Positions 45,214 to 57,200 of a stretch of 64,000 bases of DNA are shown here, one piece after another. Location of the stretch: contig NC_091227.1 of assembly GCF_040958095.1 (NCBI RefSeq), positions 18,343,776-18,407,775 of the forward strand, written 5' to 3'. The position numbers and the translations under genes were made by a program. The notes below the pieces were generated by a model. The model was given only the letters and a program-made list of their open reading frames with translations, was not told the DNA's origin and searched no databases. How positions within the stretch are numbered: position 1 is the first letter of the stretch; each line of letters opens with the position of its first letter. This DNA is from Procambarus clarkii (lineage: Eukaryota; Arthropoda; Malacostraca; Decapoda; Cambaridae).

Positions 45214-48200
45214 CTGAAGCAAAGTTGTCACTATTAAAAGAAACATTCCCCACCAATGAAATGTTATTTATGCAATATTCACATATTTACTTAAACATTT
45301 AACATAGTAACACATGAACTATTACTGAAATTAAGTGCTGACCTGTTGACACGAGAGCTGTGGAGAGGCAGCACTGTTTCCCCGTGGGATGGAAGCCCTG
45401 GTTCCTTGTGAGGCGGCATGTCTGTTCCCCTGTGGAGTCATAGCAGTTGTTCTTCATGGGGTGATCGTGTTGGTCCTCCTCGGGGTGGTAGCAATTGTCC
45501 CCTAGTGGGTGACAGTGATGGTCCCCAGTTGACGAGCAGCTCTTGTCTCCCATAGGATGCACTTCTGCTTGGGTCGTGACTCTGCTCTGCCAAGTAATAC
45601 CTCTATTAGTTTTTCGAATTATAATAAATGATAAGTGTAAGCGATGATATTGAGATATATAGCACGAACGTAGGCCTACGTGGGAATTACATTTATCACC
45701 CTAAATTTCATTATAAATTGTTTGTTTAAAACAACATCTTGTATTACAATAACAAAGCTGTGAATACCAGTATTTATTTGCAAAATTATAATAATGACAA
45801 AGCCATGAATAGCTTGGTCAGTAATGAGAGCTTCCCCTCACTACCTACCTCTAGCGCCCCTGTATTCTCAAGGTCGCCACCAGCAGTAGCGTCGTCTTCA
45901 GGTGTTGTTGGGTGCTCTGCGAGGTCCTGCTCGCTCTGGCTCTGCGGCTCCCGACTCTTGCAGCGGTCGTATATAATCTCGCCCAGAACAAGGATGGTGC
46001 CGCTGAAGATGCCGCCGGCGATCATGATGAATATACCCTCCAGGTTCTTCAGTCCTAGACGCTTTGAGAAGTCCGCGTCTTTATGGTCCTCGTCGCATAT
46101 CTCTCCATCGTTCCAGATCCACACTTTGTCCAGGTCTTCCATGTAGCCTCCTGGGACATGCATCACCAACACGACAAAGTCAGATGACAGACTAATAACA
46201 CGACTACACCATTTGATTAACAAAAACAAACCGATGTGCTGCTAAAAGATGAATAATGTGACAATATGAAATATTTTAAAGCATAATTTAAATGAACAAC
46301 ATGCTCAATACAAGACCTGTTGATATATCGACTTCATCTTAACAAAAACTCACTCTCGTGAAGATCGAGGATATCTAGAGTGATCTTGTCTGCCCAGGGT
46401 GACCCCTTCTGCAGGCCGACCCCGTAACCTGAGCGGCCGAAGAGCTCCCCGACGGTGACCAAGCTACAGTCCCGTGAGGCTTCGTACTCCAGGCGTGAGC
46501 TCTCCCATATGAACGCCTGCAGGCTCCTGTGAGACGTATGGGAAACTTTCGTGAGAAATTCAGATAATCATAATAACCGGATGAAGCTACGTCGACTGGT
46601 TATTGTGGACATCTCCCAACCCCCGTCAAAGTGAGACCAGTGGCACACTGACCCTTGACGGAGGGCGTGGAGGGCGAGGTCAACAGAGGGGTAGTTATGG
46701 GCCTCCATGACGCGGTACATGTTGGACCACTCCGTCTTCCGCCGGAAGAACATGTCCACCGCCGACCCCCTCACTGTCGCGAACGTGAAGTTCTCTACAG
46801 GGTTTCTCAGCTGTAGTGAAGAGACAGGTAGAAGTTTCAGTAGTGGTGGAGAGTGAGGCATGAGAGAAGTCTCTCTCTATGCTTCACTCTATGTCATTTT
46901 ACGGCATGTAATAATAATTCACAATTCGTATTAATTTATGTATAGTCATCTGTCCCATGTATGTCTCTGAGTCTCTCCTTATCTGTCTCTGGATGTAGCG
47001 TCTCACCCTGGCGTCGCTGATGCCTGTGATGGTGGTGGAGGGGGCGTCGAGGACGAGGAAGGCGGCGAGGTTGGCCGTATAGGAGGCCACCATGATCATG
47101 GCGAAGCCTCCCCACACTATGCCCAGCACCCGCCCACTCACACACCTCGGGGTACCTGAAGGAGACACACACCAACACTTTTACCCTCTCTAGCAGAGGC
47201 ATCACGCTACCCCACACACGTATTGTCATTTATTAATGAGAAAAGGAAGAGTCATATGAAGAATTCGAACTTGTACACTAGGTACCCCTCAAGCACACAT
47301 GTAACACGGGTTAGGGTTTCTCTCTCTTTTCTTCCTTCTTTCTACTCCCTCTACCCGTATTCTTACTTTTATTTCTAAACCAAGGGACTCCAAAACTTTT
47401 AACAAAGCCAACTCCACGCCACGTGGTCCTAAGACGATTGACCGACTTAGGATTCTACACCCAGTATGACGTGACCTAAGCTCTGAACAAAACCCTAGAG
47501 TCACCTCTGCTGCCACCACCAGACCAGTAATACAAGAGCAATGATCGAGGTCTGGATCGATCACGCTAATTAATCAACCTAGGGGCTTGATCCCCACTAT
47601 AAACGATGACCTTGAGTGTGGAATAAATTACACGGTAATGATGATTCCGATTCGATGTTAGAATCGGCGCACAATGCAACTCTGCCTCGTGTGGACCACG
47701 TGACCAGGACAAGTATACACATAAAACACATGGAAACAATAAAATGCAAATTAATAACAAATTTAATTTATTAAAAGAAAACTAAAACAAAATCTAAATG
47801 TGTTCACTCCCTATCACTTTAACACTCCCTACTTGACCTGAATGGCAAATGAGAAGACTATTTCTATACATAACCATAGCAACTATACCTTGGGCGACCA
47901 GCTAGATGTCTTGGGGAGAGGTAAGATGTTTGACCTCTCCCAGCTGCTCCCGTATTCACACTGATTTTTCCCTTGTCTCGTCTCCCCCAGACAGAACATT
48001 GTATCCTTGCGCCTAGTCAAAGTTCTACCCAGTTACTAGCAAGGTTTAAGTTATAACAATTAAACTCGGTTGTACTTAATTGATCCAGACTAGTTGAATT
48101 ATTTTACTGAAATAAATTACACAAGCCTCTAACGGCAGAGCTGTTCCCGATCACAAAAATGGTTATTAAAACTTTGAGAAATATTAGACATGTCAACCCT

Positions 48201-51200
48201 GCTGACCTATGACCGCCGGTCACTCCGCCTCAAAAGTTAGATCTGATTCGTGACGTCACTGATGGTGACTTAAACTCAATAATTAGAATACTCTTGATAT
48301 TGTATCCAGTACTATTATACAATACAATTTTAATGCAAAATGAATAAAGGCTAATTTTCTCTAAATTACTTGAATACTATAGGATGATTCATTATACGCA
48401 GATATGAACAAAGCGTCGGTTATTTCCACCGCGAATTCCCCTGGGGGTCAGGTCACCATGCGGCTCAGCTTCCCATTCTCTTTTGTCGATAAACCACTCT
48501 GGATAATTCTTACAACAGCCTAGTCTGTTACACACACCCTAAACCACTAAACCGCGATATGTTGCGCAAGTAATGCAGCCTGGGATCCAACTGAATCATC
48601 GGGGGATCTTTAGGTTTCCACTGAAGTCAAATGAGGGTTTCACTCATTACACTCTGGCTGTGGTATAGAAGTTCTACCCCCCAGCGCTTCTCTTTTGTCA
48701 ACTACATCACAGAGCTCAGGATTTTTTCCGTATATGTGCTTGCCAACCACATATTCAATGTCAAGTAGTCTAGTTATGATTATTGCTTGTATTCCTTCCG
48801 CGATTATAATTATTGACCCTGATAACAGTTGGCTTATCTTCTCTTATATATGTAAAGATTAGACAACACGTCAGCATAGCCTAAAATTAGACTTCAGAGC
48901 TTCAGGAATGAGGCGTAGTAGATCTCTGAAGCAGATATTTCACCACACGGAGCCAACTGAGAGGCTTTCAGATCCTGCTCCATTGAGGACAAGCCTTAGA
49001 TTCTATTCTTGAAGGTAGTCTCTAATCAGCTGTAAGATGAAGCTTGAGATACCTAGTACTACTTGAAGCTTTGCAAGAACTCCAAGGTGTCCCACCAGGT
49101 TAATGGCTTCTGCGCAGCCCAGCGCAACAACTTAGCTCATATTTGATACATCGAGATTGATGCCACTTGATAATGGAAAATTTTAATAAAATATCAGCAG
49201 AAGAGCGATGGGCAGAGTTTCTTTCTGATGCCCCCTTTTACCTAGCAGTAAATATATACCTGGGAGTTAGACAGCTGTTATGGGCTGCTTCCTCTGTGTG
49301 TGTGTGTGACTGCACATGGACATTGTTGCTAGAGTACTTACCCTCTGTGAGTCCGCTGTTGAGGATGACTGACCAGGAGAACCAGAAGGACTCAGAGAGT
49401 ACCAGGGAGTCCGTCTCGGCGCCCTCCAGCCTGTAGGGCAAGCAGGGAGGATTATCACACAAAGTAACACTCAGCAAGCACTCTCTCACTCTCCCCACAT
49501 GCACACGCTGAGACTCAAACCACGTGCACTCTTGCACTAACACACACCATGTACTCTCACCCCCAGCCTTCGTACGTACTCTCATCCTAACACTCATGCC
49601 AACGCACTCATACAAGATGCACTCACAATACAACACTCAATACACTGGCTGTACCAACACTCATCAGCCAGCACGATACAAACCCTCAAGTTAAATTAAA
49701 ATCTTTTCTGCATATTAATTTAAAAAATATTACATTCAACCCCTTCCTCACGTTACTATACGACTCTCTTTCTCGGGTTAACCTTAGTTCCCTCTCCGCG
49801 CCCATTCCTTTTACTGCTCCCCGTACCTCTTCCCGTTCCGCGCCTCCTCCTCCTCCTCCTCCTTCACCACTGACTTACTTGTAGACGGGGCTGAGACGGT
49901 CCAGGAGCCAGATGACGACAGCAATGACGTGGACGGTGACCAACAGGAGGAGCCACAGGGTCCCGTGGAAGGGCTGCAGGATGGACACGAGGGCCGGCAC
50001 CACGGGCGTCTGGCTCCACACGCAGGGGTCAAGTGAGATCATATGACCAAACCACACACTAGAAAGTGAAGGGACGACGACGTTTCGGTCCGTTCTGGAC
50101 CATTCTCAAGTCGATTGTGAATGGTCCAGGACGGACCGAAATGTCGTCGTCCCTTCACTTTCTAGTGTGTGGTTTGGTCATCATATTTCAGCCACGTTAT
50201 TGTGACTCCTCGTCTGCAAGTGAGATCATATGAGGAGCCGTGTACGAGAGAACATTTCTCAAAACAGATGCAGCTTTGTGCTTACGCTTCTCTGCTTTAT
50301 CTTTACTAAAGGTTCCAAATGATCTACAAATGCTTCAGATAAATTTTCCTTGCAGCTTCGGTGCAAAAATATCCAGGGAATTTCCATTCCCTGGATATAT
50401 ATCAGATCTCAAATTGTGGTTCAAATATGAATTTTAACCCCAAATATGAAATGGACAATGACAAAATGATCAAAATATTAATAAACCAGATAGGCCTATA
50501 ATCTGAACAGCCTTGGTCTCAATGTGACCCCAGGGAGTTCACCTTACTGAAAAAGTATATGACATATTTCAATTAACTGTATACATTAGCCACTAAGAAC
50601 TACAGAACTATAATCACTGTCCTCACTCAAGCTGTTCTTCAGCTCGGAGCCAATATCTTATCAACAGTGATTTAATTTCCATTCAAATCAGCAAAGCCGT
50701 TCGAGCACTCAAGCAATAACTGACTATCAGGCACATGTGTAGAATTCTTAAAATCTTGTTTTCTGTTCCAGTGGTAGTGACAGGTATTGGTATTCCACAC
50801 TGGTAGAGACAGGCTTGTAAAACAACTACTCGAATCTGAAACCTTTACATTATACTGCGACAAAGTTAAGGAAAAAACAAACTAAAGTCAGAAGGCGAGA
50901 GACGCCTTGTCTTACCCTCTTAATGAGAATGGTGATCCCATGGTACTTGAAGGGCTTGGTGAAGTGCAGGGCCTGGGAGCGCTCGGGATTGATGGTGAGC
51001 GGCGCCATGATCATGTCGACGCCCGCACTCTGGTTCACCAGCTGCCCAATCATCCCATTCCACTCCTTCTTCCCTGCAAGGTCATGTCAGGTCACGTCAT
51101 GTGGGGGTGTTGACTCCTCCGCTCTCCCGCTTGTGTTGTATTATACAGTCTGTAGACTGAGTGGTGTTAGGCTTCAACATATACCTTCTCTTCCAGCTCG

Positions 51201-54200
51201 ATGAAGCTATTGCCTGCTGCTCGCTTAGTAAAGCAGTGCTGACTTTACTGGTTCTTCCTGGCCCCTTCTTACTCTATTGATTCTGTCGCACCTTCCTAAA
51301 TATCCCCCCTACCCCTCGTTTTAGTAGCTTTTACCTTTTTTTACTCCCCACCCCCTTACCTTCATTGCCCTCCTCACTTTACTTATTCTACCTTACCTTC
51401 CTGGCCCTCCCTTGCTTTACTAGTTCTCTCTCGCCATCCTGCCTCCTGTACTGGTTCATTACCTTCTTGGTTCTCCCTGCGCTCGCCGTACAGGCCGTCT
51501 GGGGAGAGGGTGAGGTTGAACGTGAAGCCATTCCTGGCAGTCAGGGTGTGCAAGAGGTCTATACAGTACCCCCAGCAACACATCTTCTCCATCTCTGTGA
51601 GGAAGAACAGCAGTTTTACAGTGCCCAAACTACCACATCTTAGACTCTGTGGGGAATAACAACATATTGACGCAGTATCAATGCCAGAATAGTTTTCATC
51701 ACAGTGGAGACAAACAACTGATCCACACATTATCTCCCCAAGGACTATCCCAGGTGTTTTGGCTTTTATTTTTGACTCCCATTTCCTCGCCTTAAATTAG
51801 CTGCAGTGCTTGGCTTCCCTCGCCTAGTCTGGCCAACAGTGAACTAGTCTGATTCCACTCGCTTCGCCTGACCTCTACAGCATGCCTAGGGCGGTGGATG
51901 CTTCAGTCTTATTCAATTTGTACACAATTTTTCCAGTTGTGGCTCCCGTCCCCTCACGCAGCTTGCCCTGGAGGCGACTCCCCGTCCCCCGCTCCTTCCC
52001 TCACACGTGGGGCCTCTGGCAGCGGTTTTCCTTTCCTTCTTTTGCCTGATCTGTGCGGTTGCCTCCGGTGATGGCTCTATGCTTCATGTATACTTCACCT
52101 TATACCAGCGGTTTGCCCATTTTGCGTGGCTCCCTTGCCTGACGTGTAGGATTTGGTGACTACCGTTCCCCCTCGCTTAACCCGCGCTGTTTGCCTTCAG
52201 CATGGCCCCCTTTCCTTGCCCTTGCCTATTCCGTACGGCTTGCCTCCAGTGGAGGCTTGCCTCCCTTGTCCTGGCCTGACGTAACTTGCCTCCGGTGGTG
52301 GTGTTGAGGCGCGGACAAAGCTCTTCATCAGAGGCTACACACTCATCCTCTGAACTGATGGCCTCAGCGTACACGAAGGGCGTCTCCTGGATGGTCATCA
52401 CCTGAAGAGCGAAGAGTTAGTCGTAAGGAGAGGGTGAGGAAGCTAAGAGGTAATTACGATGGTGATTACACAGGATTACTTAAGAGTTTAGAGCTAACAG
52501 GGAACATATGGTTTAGAAGAAGTCAACTTTGTGGTGGTTTCTTGTGAACTTTTGATGAGTGGAATTGTATACTCAGTCTATTTTCTTTAAATGTATTTAT
52601 TGAGCTAGTATTTAATTGATTGTTTAATTGATCCAGATATTAGTAGGCTAGTGTTTAATTGATTGTATTTATTAGTATTTAATTGCAAAGTAACAGATCG
52701 ATTTTTTTTGACCGAAGGCTAATAACGTCTGTTTCATATGAGTACTCACCTAGTTGTGCTTGTGAGTGGTAGCAACCTTGAGCACCTCACGTACAACTTT
52801 TGAAAACAACCATTTTGATGCACCCACAAGATGTTATGAGAGAAACAGGTAATCGGCGGAGGAAGCAATAAAGAGGGGAAAAGAGAGAGAAGAACACCTC
52901 AAGGTGTGAACAGTTACAGCCCCGCTCCTGTACCAGGTAAGTCCACTACGGGCTCACTATAGCCCGTGCTATAAGGTGACTTACATTGAGGTGTGTGGGA
53001 AGGGAGTACCCAGGCGGGGCGACGGACGAGCCTCCTGGCCACACTATCATCGACATGTTCACCTCCAGCGTCATCTGGTCACTAGCCTGCAACAAAAACA
53101 ACATCATCTCTTCATGGACCTATAAGACAGTGTCATAATAACCTCCTACGCTTGCAGTTACAAGAATAACAATGTTGACATCATCGAGCACCCTCATCTT
53201 CTCAGCATTCAGTGTTATTGCAACACTATCAATAACAATAACAGCACCATCATCTTTTCATTAGCCAACAATAGCTAAAGTGTCATTCTCTGCTTACTAA
53301 CCAACAACAGTCGCCATCTACCCACTGGCAACAAGAACAGTCACCATCTATACACATGCATGCAATAACATCTCTCTCCTTTCCTTACTTCAACTGAACA
53401 GCTTGTCTCACCTTGTCGTAGGAGAACTCTCCGACGTGTTGAAGGTTCCTGAAGACGAGGTGGTCCTGGTGTTGGTCCTGGACGTTAAGGAGGGAGTAAT
53501 CAGCATGGGTTCTATCCCCGTTGACGTCAAAGGCCACCTTACCTGTGTGTCCGTCAATAAGTACCTGCTCCTGCATCAGTCTGGAGGAAGAGAGGGAGCA
53601 ACGTTACGCTAGTAGACGACAACCTGTTGAAACAGTAGCCAAGGTTACTTCTCAAACAGGAGGCCTGGTTGAGGAACGGGGCCGCGGGGACGCTAAGCCC
53701 CAAAGCCATCTCAAGGTAACCTCGAGGTAAGGTAGATCTTGATTTTAAAGCCTAATAAAAACTTATCCTCAGCTGATGATGATTGTTTCATCAAAGACGG
53801 CCATGAGGGAAGGGCGGAGGTATGGTTAGGTAATGATGAGGAGAAAATAATAATAATAATAATAATAATTACAAAGAATAGAGTATATAGTTGAAGACAA
53901 AAAAACAGCATTTTTCTAATCACAATATAATTTACACAAATGTTCTTGATGGCGTTCATTATCATGGCAAACTCCATACGTGCAAGCAGAGTTTTGTAAG
54001 CGTTAGTGTTGTGTGACCTGAAGAGAGTGGAGCCGGTGTGGTCCCAGCCGCCCTCAGCGTCGCAGGTGACCGGCGGCTCCGGGATCACCTCCTGGGTTTC
54101 GTGCAGCCGTCGCAGCGCCAGCGACATCACGCGCCTCGGGGGAAAGAAATAACATCGTAAAGCTCTTTTACACACACAAAACCTAGGACTGGTATTTCCA

Positions 54201-57200
54201 TGAACTATGAATACGAAGATAAATATGATACGGGGCGTCAGCAAGGTCGATACGCCCCTAAATCAACTCCAACATCGACGTTCTACTTACAGACTGTCGG
54301 TGATATGGGCCTCGTAGTCATCGGCGTGACTAAGCCGGAGGCCCAGGGCGCCGACGGGGACGTGGTGGGCTTGGAGGGCCTCTTCAGTCACCAGCCACAC
54401 GTACCCGGCCTCTGTCAGGTTGAGAGAGGCTGCGCTCTTAAAGATCCTCTCCGCGTCAGGCTCCCTAGTAGTAAGTGGAAAGAGGGCAAGGGGGTAGAAA
54501 TAGCCTAAGCTACTCTATTCATTTGAGTTGTATTTTCTTGTCTCAATAAACATACTTGAACTTGAGAGACAACAAGTCTAAAAATAACTGATTAAATGCT
54601 ATTATAACCGTAACTAACACTCTAATTTAGCGATAACAATTATACACTCAACTCAATGTTAAAAAACATCAAGTGCACGGTGAATCTGTTTCCGTCTATT
54701 AAAATAAATTTGTCTATTTCCCGTTTATTGTTTGTTTGGTTTAACCCATCAGATCATGACCCAACAGAACAAACCAATGCCGACGACATTTAGGTGTTGC
54801 TAGGCTACTACTCACTTTGCGTACAGCAGGATAACTTTGACCAGCTCCTGACGGATGCTGATCAGTTCCTCGGTGAAGGACTCCTTACCGGGTGCGAACT
54901 CTATTACAGATACCAACTGTAACGAGGAATTGTTTATTATTATTATGTCATACTAATTTATGAGTAGAAAACTGGAACGTTACAGTACCCGTTCCTTGTT
55001 ACATATAATGATCGCGGTGTGATCATAAAACAAAATTTAGAGCAGCCTAGCTAGTCTTGATGTTCAATCATAAAACCACTGGTTAAATAATGTTGTGGAA
55101 AAAAAATGGTTAAAATGCAGAAAAAATGTCGAATGAAATGAAATTAAATTACATTGGGAAAGCATTGTGAGTAGTGCTATAACGATTTATTTCCAAGGCA
55201 ACCTTTTTTTTGTAATATATATTATTGACACTGATAACGTCACAGGCTCCCATCACCAAACTTGCATATGATACACAGACATACGGGAAAGTTGTCGGCG
55301 AAACATATATGTTTAAAATTACAAAACAATCTTTCCAATCTTTCCAATCAAAAGACTGGAAAAAACTTTTGAGTTTAGAAAAGTTCAAGATCTTTCATGG
55401 CGATAGCAATACACGTCACAGCTACCGACAACTGCAGAAAATCTGAAAATAAAAACACGTGATGGGAGTAATAGTCCACAAGTCATTTAAACATTCTCAG
55501 CATTAAGGAGCTACGGTTAAGAAATAAAAGAATAATTACTAAGAAAAATCAAACGAACCTTTATCTTCAAGGAAATGAACTTCAACCTCGATAAAAATAA
55601 TGTAGATATCCATTTGCACAGATCCTTATTGCGTCCCCAGCCGGAATATTGTATCCAATCATGGATATTGATATTGGAAAAGGCTTTTGCACAGTATAAC
55701 AAGAAATAACTAAATAAACAGTCACGGAAGGATAGGTCTCATTCAGACAAGACATTGGTCACGTTAAAACGTTAATCCAGTAAATTTCTTAAAAAATGGA
55801 CCATGATTCACACCAACAGTTTCAAGCTCAACAAGCCACAAATGTACTTGTTGAGGCTTGTTGAGGCTTGTTAATGGCTTGTTGAGCTTGAAACTGTTGG
55901 TGTGAATCATGGTCTATTTTTTAGAATAGAATAGACAAAGGATAGACAACGGTAAATGTTTTTCCACCAATGGAAGATGGAGAGAAATTCCACAAGACAC
56001 CGATTACTAATAACAAGGTACAAATGAACCCTAAAAATAATAGCCTTCAGGTAAACTTTTATCCCATGCACATGTCATGTAATCTACGCCCTTGGTGTAC
56101 CGTAAACTAGCCTAGCCAAGCAGGGTGTGATGCCTCAGTACTGTATATGGTGTGGTGGGTTACCTTGATGCCCTTTTCGTCATGGCGGTGCTGAGCGAGG
56201 CTCTGGAAGCGGGTGTAGAGAGCACGGCCGTCCGTGTCAGAGGAGTGAAGGAGAATAACCTGGCGGTACTGGAGGTTCTTCAGGAGGCGCACCCACACGT
56301 CCGCCTGGTGACTATATGGCGGCACCGTCCTCAACAGCGACACATGGATGTTCTGAAAACATATGAGGTTAATGTTATTACCATCCTGGTTATGTGCTGG
56401 TGATTGTGCCCACCTCTTGCGATGGTGACCGATGGTAAATACAGTATTTAGCATGCCCAATATTTTCACCAGCTGTGGCAATACGTCAGATCCGAGACTC
56501 ACCTTGTTGGAGAAGGCAGAGTCCCTGGTGTGGGTGCAGATGACGGGGATGTGGTAGAACCCGCAGGTGTAGGACACGGCAGCTGTGGTGACGGATCCGC
56601 CAGGGGGACTAGACACCACACCCCGTACACCTGAAGGTGTTCAAATAAATTCAGGAAGGTTGGTTTAGTTCATATATTATGCACCCATCTTGTGGGTGGT
56701 GGTAGAAAGGGTTACAGAGGCTCAAGGTAAACAATACAATATCTTATATTTTCATGAATGTGTATGAAAAGTAGAGTGAGGTTTGTCTGGGAGTAACATA
56801 TCAATGCAGTATATACTTACAGCCTGAGAGATAAGGGCCTGGCAGACCTGAAGGGCGGCGGTAATAGGGCTCCCGCGCAGGACAGTAGTCACGTCGTACA
56901 GCGTCGTCTGCTCCGCAACCGACACTCCGTCAAAATTTATTCTCTAAGAAAATAATATTATCAAGCAATAAAATTTTGCATTGAACAAATATATGTTCAT
57001 ATATTTATAATTACAATCGTATTTGGCATAAAGGGAAAGTTGAGAATCAAATTATCTGAGATTTGAAAATTTTTGAGTTGAGAATCAAATCTTAAAACCC
57101 AGACATTCTATTATATAGATCGAGGACTGTAAACTTAACAATTCCATTTAGACAATATGGGGACAGGGTTTCCGTTCCGTTATGCGTTCATGAGTTAACC

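Noticed and set aside
49811-50032. 73-codon minus-strand frame over exon 14
   Set aside because: Wrong frame; the GluN1 M1 reading is one frame over.
53711-54244. 177-codon minus-strand frame
   Set aside because: Only its middle is the real receptor exon 54018-54134; the rest is intron read-through.
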